Below are positions 56,315-64,000 of a stretch of 64,000 nucleotides of DNA, in pieces; within the stretch, counting starts at the first letter, position 1; each line of letters begins with the position of its first letter. Made by a program: the position numbers and the translations under genes. The stretch comes from Corynebacterium pygosceleis (lineage in GTDB: Bacteria; Actinomycetota; Actinomycetes; Mycobacteriales; Mycobacteriaceae). The notes under the pieces are model-generated. The model was not told the DNA's origin and made no database searches. It saw only the letters and a program-made list of their open reading frames with translations. Location: NCBI RefSeq assembly GCF_016595275.2, contig NZ_JAENIQ020000003.1, positions 248,001 through 312,000 on the forward strand, read 5' to 3'.

Positions 56315-58363
56315 GTGACCGATACGGACAACGCCAACAAGGATCTCGCCTCGTTCAAACTGACCGAGTTGCGCCAGATGGCCCAGAAACTCGGTATCCG
56401 GGGTATCTCCGGCAAGCGCAAGGGGGACCTCATCGAGGCCATCCGTGGCGCGGGTGGACAGAACCGGGCCCCGGTGGCGGCCGCACCGGCCGTCGAACAG
56501 GGGGAGGAGAGCCCGGAGGCGTCCGAGGGCGCCCGTCGCCGCCGTCGGGTCACGACCCCGACGATAACTCCCGGGGACACCACGGCGGAGTCGGCGGAGC
56601 AGGGGGGAAACACCCCGGAGCAGGATGCGCGCGGTCAGGATGACCGGGCCCGTTCCCGGGACACCGGACGCGGGGACGAGGCTTCCGGGGACAACGGCGG
56701 GGACGGTGACGATGACGGGCACTACGAGTCACGTGCCGCAGCCCGTCGGGCACGGCGCAACCGTGCCCGCCAGCAGCGCAAGGGGGGCCGTGACAACAAC
56801 GGTGACGGTTCCCAGCAGCATGACGACGATGACGGCGGTCGTGGCGGCAACCGTCGAAACAACGGCCACGACGACCGGGACGGTGACAACGGCAACGGCC
56901 GTAACAACCGGCGCGGAAACAATGACGACCGGGACTCCGACAACGGCAACGGTCGTGGCGGCAACCGTCGGGACCGCAACCGCGGCAACGGCGGAAACAA
57001 CGACGACCGTGACTCCGACAACCAGGGCGGGACCGGCAACCGTCGGGACCGCAACCGGGACGACAGTGACGGGGGTGGTCGGGGCAACCGCCGCAACCGC
57101 CGCAACCGTCGGGACCGCAACCGCGGCAACAACGACAATCACGGTCACAACCACGGCAACGACGATTCCCGGGACGACGACGTGTTCTCACCCGTCGGCG
57201 GGATCCTGGACATCGTCGACAACAACCTCGCCTTCGTCCGGACGACCGGCTACCACGCGGGCCCGGCGGACGTCTTCGTCCCGCAGCAGATGGTGCGCAA
57301 GTTCGGCCTGCGTGCCGGTGACGCGATCACCGGCCAGGTGAAGATGCGTGCCGACGGTCAGCCCGCCAACCAGCACAGCGGTGGCGGTCGGAACCGACAG
57401 AAGTACAACTCGCTCGTCCGGGTCGACACCGTCAACCAGATGAGCCCCGAGGAGGCCCGCAAGCGCCCCGACTTCTACAAGCTCACCCCGCTCTACCCGA
57501 ACAAGCGACTGCGCCTCGAGACGGATCCGAAGATCCTGACCACGCGTCTGATCGACCTGATCATGCCCATCGGCAAGGGGCAGCGTGCGCTGATCGTCTC
57601 CCCGCCGAAGGCCGGTAAGACGACGATCATGCAGAACATCGCCAACGCGATCGCGACCAACAACCCGGAATGCCACTGCATGATCGTCCTCGTCGACGAG
57701 CGGCCCGAGGAGGTCACCGACATGCAGCGTTCGGTGAAGGGTGAGGTCATCGCCTCCACCTTCGACCGCCCGCCGAGCGAGCACACCGCCGTCGCGGAGC
57801 TCGCCATCGAGCGTGCGAAGCGGCTCGTCGAGGAAGGCAAGGACGTCGTCGTCCTGCTCGACTCGATCACCCGACTGGGGCGTGCCTACAACAACAGCTC
57901 CCCGGCGTCCGGGCGCATCCTCTCCGGTGGCGTCGATTCGAACGCGCTCTACCCGCCGAAGCGTTTCCTCGGTGCGGCGCGGAACATCGAACAGGGTGGA
58001 TCGCTCACGATCATCGCGACCGCCATGGTCGAGACCGGTTCCGCCGGCGATACCGTCATCTTCGAGGAGTTCAAGGGCACGGGCAACGCCGAGCTCAAAC
58101 TGGACCGGAAGATCTCCGAGCGTCGGGTGTTCCCGGCGGTGGACGTCAACCCGTCCGGCACCCGTAAGGATGAGCTGCTGCTCGCCCCGGAAGAGGCACG
58201 TCTGATGCACAAACTGCGTCGGATCCTGTCGGCCCTGGACAATCAGCAGGCCATCGACCTGCTGATCAAGCAGTTGAAGAAGACGAAGTCCAACGCGGAG
58301 TTCATGATGCAGATCGCCTCCTCGGCGCCGATGGCGTCCGACGGCGAGGAGGAGTACTCCTAA
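56315..58363 (+). CDS. rho: transcription termination factor Rho
   Basis: 682-residue hexameric RNA helicase ending transcription. The Rho N-terminal helix bundle ([28 protein letters not shown]) is followed by an about 210-residue insertion dominated by Arg, Asn, Asp and Gly ([14 protein letters not shown] blocks, residues about 75-285). The cold-shock RNA-binding domain follows ([22 protein letters not shown]), then the ATPase with Walker A PPKAGKTT (about 430) and [12 protein letters not shown]. Actinobacterial Rho proteins have such insertions, which add RNA binding. Start GTG 56315 with GAAAGGA upstream. prfA follows 1 base after the stop. Confidence 0.97.
   Translation: MTDTDNANKDLASFKLTELRQMAQKLGIRGISGKRKGDLIEAIRGAGGQNRAPVAAAPAVEQGEESPEASEGARRRRRVTTPTITPGDTTAESAEQGGNTPEQDARGQDDRARSRDTGRGDEASGDNGGDGDDDGHYESRAAARRARRNRARQQRKGGRDNNGDGSQQHDDDDGGRGGNRRNNGHDDRDGDNGNGRNNRRGNNDDRDSDNGNGRGGNRRDRNRGNGGNNDDRDSDNQGGTGNRRDRNRDDSDGGGRGNRRNRRNRRDRNRGNNDNHGHNHGNDDSRDDDVFSPVGGILDIVDNNLAFVRTTGYHAGPADVFVPQQMVRKFGLRAGDAITGQVKMRADGQPANQHSGGGRNRQKYNSLVRVDTVNQMSPEEARKRPDFYKLTPLYPNKRLRLETDPKILTTRLIDLIMPIGKGQRALIVSPPKAGKTTIMQNIANAIATNNPECHCMIVLVDERPEEVTDMQRSVKGEVIASTFDRPPSEHTAVAELAIERAKRLVEEGKDVVVLLDSITRLGRAYNNSSPASGRILSGGVDSNALYPPKRFLGAARNIEQGGSLTIIATAMVETGSAGDTVIFEEFKGTGNAELKLDRKISERRVFPAVDVNPSGTRKDELLLAPEEARLMHKLRRILSALDNQQAIDLLIKQLKKTKSNAEFMMQIASSAPMASDGEEEYS
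56850..57135 (+). repeat. degenerate coding repeats in the Rho insertion
   Basis: Short DNA units such as GGCAACCGTCGGGACCGCAA recur, encoding GNRRDRNR. They are coding and low in complexity. Confidence 0.7.
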
Positions 58364-58364
58364 G

Positions 58365-59438
58365 ATGTCGAACCAGATTTCCGCCGTCGACGACATTCTG
58401 TCCGAGTACCAGGGCCTCGAGGCTCAGCTCGCCGACCCTGAGCTCCACAACGATCCGTCGGCCGCCCGCAGGGTCGGCAAGCGCTATTCCCAGCTGCAGC
58501 CGATCATCCGGGTCCACGATGAACTGTCCGCCGTCCGGGGTGACCTGGAGGCCGCGCGTGAGATGGCGCACGAGGACTCCGAGTTCGCCGCCGAGGCTGA
58601 GCGGCTCGCGGAGCGTCAGGTTGAACTCGAGGAGAAGCTCGCCGATCTCCTCGCACCCCGTGACCCCCACGACGCCGATGACATCGTCATGGAGATCAAG
58701 TCCGGTGCAGGCGGTGAGGAAGCGGCCCTCTTCGCCGGCGAGCTCGCCAGGATGTACCAGCGCTACGCCGAGAAGCACGGCTTCGTCACCGAGATCCTCG
58801 GACTCAGTGAGTCCGACCTGGGCGGAGTCAAGGACATGACCTTGTCCATCAAGTCGAAGCAGCCTTCCGCGGACGGCGCGTGGAGCGTGTTCAAGTTCGA
58901 GGGCGGTGTCCACCGTGTCCAGCGTGTCCCCGTCACCGAATCCCAGGGGCGCATCCAGACCTCGGCGGCCGGTGTCCTGGTCTACCCGGAACCGGACGAG
59001 GTGGAGGCCGTCGAGATCGACGACAAGGACCTCCGCGTCGACGTCTACCGCTCCTCGGGCAAGGGCGGGCAGGGCGTCAACACCACCGACTCCGCCGTCC
59101 GCATCACCCACCTGCCCACCGGCATCGTGGTGACGTGTCAGAAGGAACGCTCCCAGATCCAGAACAAGGCCCGTGCCATGCAGGTCCTCGCCGCCCGTCT
59201 GCAGCAGCAGATGGAGGAGGCCGCTGACGCGGAAGCCGCCGAGGGGCGCGCCGCGCAGATCCGCACCATGGACCGCTCGGAGCGGATCCGCACCTACAAC
59301 TGGCCGGAGAACCGGATCAGCGATCACCGGATCGGGTACAAGTCCAACAACCTCGACACCGTCCTCAACGGTGATCTCGAGGACCTGTTCACCGCGCTCC
59401 AGACCGCGGAACGCAACGCCCGTCTGGAAGCTGAGTAG
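58365..59438 (+). CDS. prfA: peptide chain release factor 1
   Basis: 357 residues, recognises UAA/UAG. The GGQ loop lies in [24 protein letters not shown] (about 225-248), the site methylated by PrmC, encoded just downstream. The codon-recognition domain precedes it; the anticodon-like tripeptide falls near the [14 protein letters not shown] block region. C-terminal [25 protein letters not shown] is typical for RF1. One base separates it from rho. Standard length. Confidence 0.97.
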   Translation: MSNQISAVDDILSEYQGLEAQLADPELHNDPSAARRVGKRYSQLQPIIRVHDELSAVRGDLEAAREMAHEDSEFAAEAERLAERQVELEEKLADLLAPRDPHDADDIVMEIKSGAGGEEAALFAGELARMYQRYAEKHGFVTEILGLSESDLGGVKDMTLSIKSKQPSADGAWSVFKFEGGVHRVQRVPVTESQGRIQTSAAGVLVYPEPDEVEAVEIDDKDLRVDVYRSSGKGGQGVNTTDSAVRITHLPTGIVVTCQKERSQIQNKARAMQVLAARLQQQMEEAADAEAAEGRAAQIRTMDRSERIRTYNWPENRISDHRIGYKSNNLDTVLNGDLEDLFTALQTAERNARLEAE

Positions 59439-59449
59439 AGGACCTCGAG

Positions 59450-60304
59450 GTGCGGAGAACGGTGACCGTCGCAGTGCGGGACGCTGCGGCGGTCCTCGCC
59501 GCATCAGGCGTCGAGACCCCGCTCGTCGATGCGCAGCTCATCGCGGCGCACCTGCTCGGCTGTGGGCGCATGGATCTCTTTCTCCGGGGTGACGACCCGG
59601 TACCGGACGGCTTCGACGATCTCGTCGTACGGCGGGCACGGCGGGAACCGCTCCAGTATCTCACCGGCACCGCACCCGTCGGCGCCCTCGACCTCGCGGT
59701 CGGTCCCGGGGTGTTCATCCCCCGTCCGGAGACCGAACTGCTCGCGGAGTGGGGGACGGGTGTGCTCGCCGACCTGTCCCGTCCCGTCGTCGTCGATCTC
59801 TGCGCCGGATCCGGAACCCTGGCGCTCTCCGTCGCCACCTCGATACCGGACGCAGAGGTCACGGCCGTGGAGATCGATCCGGCGGCACTGAGGTGGACGC
59901 GGCGCAACATCGCCACGTACGCACCCCGGGTGCAGCTCGTCGAGGGTGACGCCACCGACCCCGACATCCTCCCCGATCTCCACGGCAGGGTGGACCTGGT
60001 TCTGTCGAATCCGCCCTATGTGCCGGAGAACGGGGCCGGCACCGTCCCGCCTGAGGTGGAACACGATCCCCACCACGCCGTGTTCGGGGGAGCGGACGGA
60101 ATGTCCGTCATCGTCCCTATGCTGGACACCGTGCACGTACTGCTGCGCACCGGTGGACGCTGCGGAATCGAGCACGACGATTCCACGGGCGGTACCGTGC
60201 GGGAAGCCCTCGCCGGTCACGGTGGTTTCGGAGACATCCGTACACACCGGGACCTGGCCGGTCGGGAGCGGTTCACCACCGCGGGTAGACTCGATCAGAG
60301 CTGA
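59450..60304 (+). CDS. prmC: release factor glutamine methyltransferase
   Basis: 284-residue SAM-dependent enzyme methylating the Gln of the GGQ motif in release factors. SAM-binding motif VVVDLCAGSGTLALSVAT (about 103-120), catalytic motif LVLSNPPYVPEN (about 183-194), and the N-terminal substrate domain with RREPLQYLTGTAPVG and FIPRPETELLAEW. GTG 59450 is used; GTG 59462 is possible. It follows prfA by 11 bases, a conserved pairing of enzyme and substrate. Confidence 0.95.
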   Translation: MRRTVTVAVRDAAAVLAASGVETPLVDAQLIAAHLLGCGRMDLFLRGDDPVPDGFDDLVVRRARREPLQYLTGTAPVGALDLAVGPGVFIPRPETELLAEWGTGVLADLSRPVVVDLCAGSGTLALSVATSIPDAEVTAVEIDPAALRWTRRNIATYAPRVQLVEGDATDPDILPDLHGRVDLVLSNPPYVPENGAGTVPPEVEHDPHHAVFGGADGMSVIVPMLDTVHVLLRTGGRCGIEHDDSTGGTVREALAGHGGFGDIRTHRDLAGRERFTTAGRLDQS

Positions 60305-60337
60305 ACGAGGTTCCACCCGGAAAGAGAGAACAGACCA

Positions 60338-60988
60338 GTGAGCCGGATCTACAACTGCCTGAATCCCGATGACCGAGTCCACGGCCTGACCGCGGCCGTG
60401 AGTTCGGTCAAGGGTGGTGGTCTCGTCGTGTTACCGACGGACACCCTCTACGGAATCGGATGCGACGCCTTCGACAACCGCGCCGTGGCCGACCTGCTCC
60501 GGGCGAAACACCGGGGTCCGGACATGCCGGTCCCGGTCCTGGTCGGCAGCTGGGACACGGTCCACGGACTCGTGCGGGACAATCAGCCGGCCGCCCGGAC
60601 CCTGATCGAGGCGTTCTGGCCCGGTGGGCTGTCGATCGTCGTCGCACAGGCACCGAGCCTGCCGTGGAACCTCGGGGACACCAGGGGGACGGTGATGCTC
60701 CGCATGCCGCTGCACCCTGTCGCGATCGAACTTCTCCGGGAGACCGGACCGATGGCCGTGTCGAGCGCGAACATCTCGGGACAGGCCCCGGCCACGACGG
60801 CGGAGGAGGCGCGACGACAGCTGGGCACCACCGTCTCGGTGTATCTCGACGGTGGAACCTGTCCCTCCGGTCAGCCGTCGAGCATCGTCGACCTCTCGGG
60901 GCATCGGCCCCGGTTGCTCCGTGAGGGGGCGGTCCCCGCCGCCCGGATCGCGGACGCACTGGGTGTCGCTCCGGAGAGTCTCAGCTGA
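60338..60988 (+). CDS. tsaC: L-threonylcarbamoyladenylate synthase (YrdC/Sua5 family)
   Basis: 216-residue enzyme making threonylcarbamoyl-AMP from threonine, bicarbonate and ATP for the t6A37 modification of ANN-decoding tRNAs. Core motifs: GGLVVLPTDTLYGIGCDAF, RAKHRGPDMPVPVLVGSW, FWPGGLSIVVAQ and AVSSANISGQAPATTAEEA, with STIVD-type region SSIVDLSGHRPRLLREGAV. Single-domain form without the Sua5 extension. Start GTG 60338 after GGAAAGAGAG. A TAGACT near 60290 may give an extra promoter. Confidence 0.93.
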   Translation: MSRIYNCLNPDDRVHGLTAAVSSVKGGGLVVLPTDTLYGIGCDAFDNRAVADLLRAKHRGPDMPVPVLVGSWDTVHGLVRDNQPAARTLIEAFWPGGLSIVVAQAPSLPWNLGDTRGTVMLRMPLHPVAIELLRETGPMAVSSANISGQAPATTAEEARRQLGTTVSVYLDGGTCPSGQPSSIVDLSGHRPRLLREGAVPAARIADALGVAPESLS

Positions 60989-60989
60989 C

Positions 60990-62165
60990 ATGGGGTCCGG
61001 AGGGGCGGGCGTACCCCTGCGTGAACTCGGTCTGGTTCTGCTGGTCGCCTGCGCGGTGACGTACCTGACGACGGGGGTCATCCGGCATGTCCTCGTCCGC
61101 GCGGGCAAGGTGGATCCGGTCCGGGACCGGGACGTGCACAAGCATCCCACGCCCCAGATGGGCGGTATCGCCATGTTCTCGGGTTTTCTGGCGGCGGTGT
61201 TCGTCGCGCAGCAGCTGCCCGCCCTCAACCGGGGGTTCCAGCCGATCACCCCGGAGATGGGGGCGGTGGTCTGCGCGGGATTCGTCATCGTGATGGTGGG
61301 AATCCTCGATGACTTCCTGGAACTCGACGCCCTGACGAAGCTCATCGGTCAGACCCTGGGGGCGGTCGTGATGAGTCTGATGGGCCTCACCTGGACACTC
61401 ATCTATCTTCCGTTCGGTGGCGGAACCACCGTCGTGCTCGATCAGGTGCTGTCCACGGTACTGACGGCTTTCGTCACGGTGTCGTTGATCAACGCGTTGA
61501 ATTTCGTCGACGGCAGCGACGGTCTGGCGGCTGGGGTCGGACTCATCACAGGTGGTGCGATCCTCACGTTCGCCCTGACCATTCTCCACGATCAGGGTGG
61601 CGCGGTGTCCGCCTACCCGCCCGCGATCATCGGGGCCGGACTCGTGGGCATGTGTCTCGGATTCCTCCCCCACAACTTCGCACCGGCCCGGATCTTCATG
61701 GGGGACACCGGGAGCATGTTGATCGGTCTGCTGCTGGCCGCCGCCTCGACCTCGGCCTCGGGCAAGATCAATCTCTCGTTGTACGGTGTCGCCGACGTGT
61801 TCGCCGTCATGGCACCGGTGATCGTCGCGGCCGGTTGCGTCGGGGTCCCGCTCGCGGAACTCAGCATCACCGTGTTCCGGCGACTGCTGACCGGCCAGTC
61901 CATGGCTGTGCCGGACAAGAACCATCTGCATCACCAGCTGATGCGGCACGGGCACACTCCGCGGCAGGTCGCGCTGGCGATCTATCTGTGGACGTTCGCG
62001 GTGGCCTTCGGGGCGGTTGCGTTCACCGTGTTCCCGGTGCGGGACGCGGTCATCGGTTTCCTCTTCGCGCTGACCCTGGCGTTCATCGCGACGGTGGCAC
62101 CCGTCCTGGACAAACGTCAGCGGGACCGGGATGTCACGACTGAACCGCCGTCCCGGGTGGCGTAG
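60990..62165 (+). CDS. wecA: undecaprenyl-phosphate GlcNAc-1-phosphate transferase (WecA/Rfe)
   Basis: 391-residue polytopic membrane enzyme (about 11 helices) that starts the lipid-linked arabinogalactan linker by moving GlcNAc-1-P to decaprenyl/undecaprenyl phosphate. Family motifs: HPTPQMGGIAMFSGF, GILDDFLELDALTK (metal-binding Asp-Asp), NALNFVDGSDGLAAG, HNFAPARIFMGDTGSM and the sugar-specificity motif PDKNHLHHQL. ATG 60990 lies one base after the tsaC stop (TGACATG). The rho-to-atp order with this gene is conserved in Corynebacteriales. Confidence 0.95.
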   Translation: MGSGGAGVPLRELGLVLLVACAVTYLTTGVIRHVLVRAGKVDPVRDRDVHKHPTPQMGGIAMFSGFLAAVFVAQQLPALNRGFQPITPEMGAVVCAGFVIVMVGILDDFLELDALTKLIGQTLGAVVMSLMGLTWTLIYLPFGGGTTVVLDQVLSTVLTAFVTVSLINALNFVDGSDGLAAGVGLITGGAILTFALTILHDQGGAVSAYPPAIIGAGLVGMCLGFLPHNFAPARIFMGDTGSMLIGLLLAAASTSASGKINLSLYGVADVFAVMAPVIVAAGCVGVPLAELSITVFRRLLTGQSMAVPDKNHLHHQLMRHGHTPRQVALAIYLWTFAVAFGAVAFTVFPVRDAVIGFLFALTLAFIATVAPVLDKRQRDRDVTTEPPSRVA

Positions 62166-62175
62166 GATTCGGTCC
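62163..62175 (+). promoter_or_regulatory. -10 box overlapping the wecA stop
   Basis: TAGGAT (62163-62168) is 7 bases before GTG 62176, fitting a leaderless transcript for the small membrane protein gene. AGGA inside it could alternatively act as a weak ribosome site. Confidence 0.35.
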
Positions 62176-62607
62176 GTGAGTGAAAAGAAGGTGTCCCCCG
62201 AATCGCAGTACGACGACCAGCGCGCCCCGCTCGTCCGGGCCGCGAGACTGGGGGCGGCGGCTCTGACCGGGACCACGTTTCTGTTCGCGGCACTGTGGGG
62301 CGTGGTCGACGGAACCCCCGGTGTGTGGGGTGTTCTGCTCGGTGCCGTTGTCGGGGGTGGGTTCCTGCTGATGACCGTCGTCAGCGTCCTGGTCACGAGC
62401 GGCACCTCGCCGTCGACGACGGTCGCCGTGGTGCTCGGGAGTTGGCTGCTGAAGCTCGTGGTCCTCCTCGTGGTGCTGTTTGTCCTGCGGGACCTGGACT
62501 TCTATTCCCGGCGTGCACTGTTCGCGATGATCGTCGTGGCGATCATCGCGGTGATCGGCTCGGAGACCTGGGGAATAGTGCGGAGCCGGACGACGTACGT
62601 CTCCTGA
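62176..62607 (+). CDS. small membrane protein preceding the ATP synthase operon (AtpI-like)
   Basis: 143 residues, four membrane helices (TGTTFLFAALWGVVDG, GVLLGAVVGGGFLLMTVVSV, VAVVLGSWLLKLVVLLVVLFVL, AMIVVAIIAVIGSETWGIV) after a charged N-terminus. Position directly before atpB equals that of mycobacterial Rv1303 and of AtpI in other bacteria, proteins thought to help c-ring assembly or Mg2+ supply; this role is inferred from position and topology. Start at GTG 62176; the frame extends to 62131 inside wecA. Confidence 0.82.
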   Translation: MSEKKVSPESQYDDQRAPLVRAARLGAAALTGTTFLFAALWGVVDGTPGVWGVLLGAVVGGGFLLMTVVSVLVTSGTSPSTTVAVVLGSWLLKLVVLLVVLFVLRDLDFYSRRALFAMIVVAIIAVIGSETWGIVRSRTTYVS

Positions 62608-63111
62608 CCGGCCCGGTACACCCCACGGCTGCCCGGACGGTGTTCCGCTCCGGTCCGTTCCACCCGTGGAGGGGTTCGCGATCGGGGGAAGCGGGTCCGT
62701 CCGAACGGGTACCGTACGTCACATCGTGGCGCGGCGTCAGGTACCCCCGTCAGCCTTCCGCAGCGGTCATGTGACAGAGCTTACAGGTGAGTATTTTCCC
62801 CGTTGAACGGGTGTCTGCTGCCGCTGTTTCGCGGGTGTGGTGGGCACCCCCGGGGCATTCTTCGGTAAACGTACCCGGCACCTGATAGTCTGATCCCCGG
62901 GTCCACGGAGCCACTGTGCCGACATGCTTTCGTCCGCACGGTCGCGCCGCTCTCCGGGCGGCGTGTCCACTGACGCGGGCCCCAGTGATCACCGCGATGA
63001 TGTGCGACGGAGTCCGCGGTCGATCCAGGTACTTTTCAGACGTCCATCGCACCGCACCCAGAGGCAGAAACGTCGGGTGCGGCCCGAACACGGGAGAGAA
63101 CGCTGAGCGTT
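62608..63111. other. intergenic region upstream of atpB
   Basis: 504 bases with no gene. It holds a 7-bp inverted repeat GGGTACC/GGTACCC (62707-62713/62740-62746) and probably the main promoter of the atp operon in the AT-richer part (62765-62900). Other open frames here are shadows. Confidence 0.5.
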
Positions 63112-63936
63112 ATGACACTGTCCATGAAGGGTGAGTTCCACAAACCCGACCTGGACCAAGAATTTTTCCCGGGGTACGTGAATGAGCACGGGGACGTCGT
63201 GAACCTCTGGTTCCACGACTTCCTCAACGGCGCATTCGCACTCGACCGTCTGATGTTCGTCCGCCTGCTCATGGCGGTCCTGCTCGTCGTCTTCTTCGCG
63301 GTTGCCATGCGGAATCCCAAGCTGATTCCGTCCCGGCTGCAGAGCGTGGGGGAGATGGGCCTTGATTTCGTCCGGATCCACATCGCCGAGGAGATCCTCG
63401 GTAAGCGGGAGGGCCGTCGCTTTCTGCCGTTGCTGACGGCCATCTTCTTCACCGTCTTCGCGATGAACCTCCCGTCGGTGGTCCCGGGTCTGAACATCTC
63501 TCCGAATGCTCGAATCGGTATGCCGCTGACGCTGGCGATCGTCGGCTACATCGCGTTCATCTACGCCGGTGTGAAGCGTTACGGCTTCTTCAAGTACGTG
63601 AAGTGCTCGACGGTGGTTCCTAATCTTCCGCCGTTACTCCACGCACTGACGATCCCGATCGAGTTCTTCTCGACGTTCGTCATGCGGCCGGCCACGCTGA
63701 CACTGCGTCTCATGGCCAACATGCTCGCTGGTCACCTCATTCTGGTTCTGCTGTTCTCCGCCACGAACTTCTTCTTCTGGCAGCTGAACGGCTGGACCGT
63801 CCTGAGTGGTGTGACCCTCCTTGCCGGAGTCGCTTTCACGTTGTTCGAGCTGCTGGTCATCTTCCTGCAGGCGTACATCTTCGCGCTCCTCTGTGCCGTC
63901 TACATCGAACTGTCGTTGCACGCGGACGAACACTGA
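63112..63936 (+). CDS. atpB: ATP synthase F0 subunit a
   Basis: 274-residue integral membrane subunit forming the proton half-channels. The essential arginine lies in ATLTLRLMANMLAGH (near residue 205), with the last helices FTLFELLVIFLQAYIFALLCAVYIELSLHADEH. N-terminal periplasmic segment EFHKPDLDQEFFPGYVN. First gene of the atp operon, which continues beyond the window. ATG 63112 is used; ATG 63124 (MKGEFHK) is an alternative. Confidence 0.97.
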   Translation: MTLSMKGEFHKPDLDQEFFPGYVNEHGDVVNLWFHDFLNGAFALDRLMFVRLLMAVLLVVFFAVAMRNPKLIPSRLQSVGEMGLDFVRIHIAEEILGKREGRRFLPLLTAIFFTVFAMNLPSVVPGLNISPNARIGMPLTLAIVGYIAFIYAGVKRYGFFKYVKCSTVVPNLPPLLHALTIPIEFFSTFVMRPATLTLRLMANMLAGHLILVLLFSATNFFFWQLNGWTVLSGVTLLAGVAFTLFELLVIFLQAYIFALLCAVYIELSLHADEH

Positions 63937-63940
63937 CAAT

Positions 63941-63962
63941 CCCGCCGCCCTCGGGCGGCGGG
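63941..63962 (+). other. GC hairpin after atpB
   Basis: 9-bp stem of CCCGCCGCC against GGCGGCGGG around loop CTCG directly after the atpB stop. No U-tract follows, so it may tune mRNA stability between atpB and the next atp gene rather than terminate. Confidence 0.5.
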
Positions 63963-64000
63963 TGGTCCGTGGTTCCGGGTATCCGGCACGACGGACCGGC

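Overview
The window looks like chromosomal DNA of a high-GC Corynebacterium. Codons end almost exclusively in G or C. The 2-oxoglutarate dehydrogenase carries a fused succinyltransferase domain (OdhA type), heme-associated Hta and DUF4190 surface proteins are present, and the order argS-lysA-hom...thrB...rho-prfA-prmC-(tsaC)-wecA-atpB is the one known from C. glutamicum and mycobacteria. thrC sits between hom and thrB, as in mycobacteria, and lldP-lutABC is present. These features fit a high-GC corynebacterial clade (for example the C. variabile/nuruki group), but the species assignment is inference.

Layout. 1-12.9 kb: end of an unidentified gene, corA, a small lipoprotein, odhA, a fused asymmetric ABC exporter, an EcsC-family protein and a type B carboxylesterase. 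12.9-16.8 kb: an FhuF-like iron-sulfur reductase, an Asp-rich cytoplasmic protein, an unknown leaderless gene with a consensus LexA box, and an MFS exporter. 16.8-18.0 kb: AT-richer decayed DNA with a frameshifted thiolase remnant, followed by a structured leader in front of deaD. 18.0-26.8 kb: deaD, an Hta-domain surface protein, a small exported protein, a membrane protein, a membrane-anchored HNH nuclease and putP. 27.2-35.2 kb: a tightly coupled four-gene operon (SNF2 helicase, SWIM zinc protein, Mre11/SbcD-like nuclease, Rad50/SbcC-like ATPase) with a LexA-like box. 35.2-36.5 kb: a MarR regulator, a PspC protein and tRNA-Arg(CCG). 36.9-42.0 kb: L-lactate uptake and oxidation (lldP, lutABC). 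42.8-46.6 kb: argS-lysA and a DUF4190 protein. 47.0-48.2 kb: two small exported proteins. 48.9-52.2 kb: the hom-thrC-thrB threonine operon. 52.3-55.8 kb: msiK-like ATPase, DUF2249 protein and acyl-CoA synthetase. 56.3-64 kb: rho, prfA, prmC, tsaC, wecA, a small membrane protein and atpB, the start of the ATP synthase operon.

Functionally most of the window is core metabolism and information processing: TCA cycle, aspartate-family amino acids, lactate oxidation, transcription termination, translation termination, cell-wall lipid-linked sugar synthesis and ATP synthase. The parts that stand out are the SNF2/SWIM/Mre11-like/Rad50-like operon, a second LexA-box gene of unknown function, the structured deaD leader, several perfect palindromes in promoter regions, and a set of small exported proteins sharing one C-terminal design. 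Many promoters here place a TANNNT -10 box only 6-8 bases before the start codon, which predicts leaderless mRNAs.
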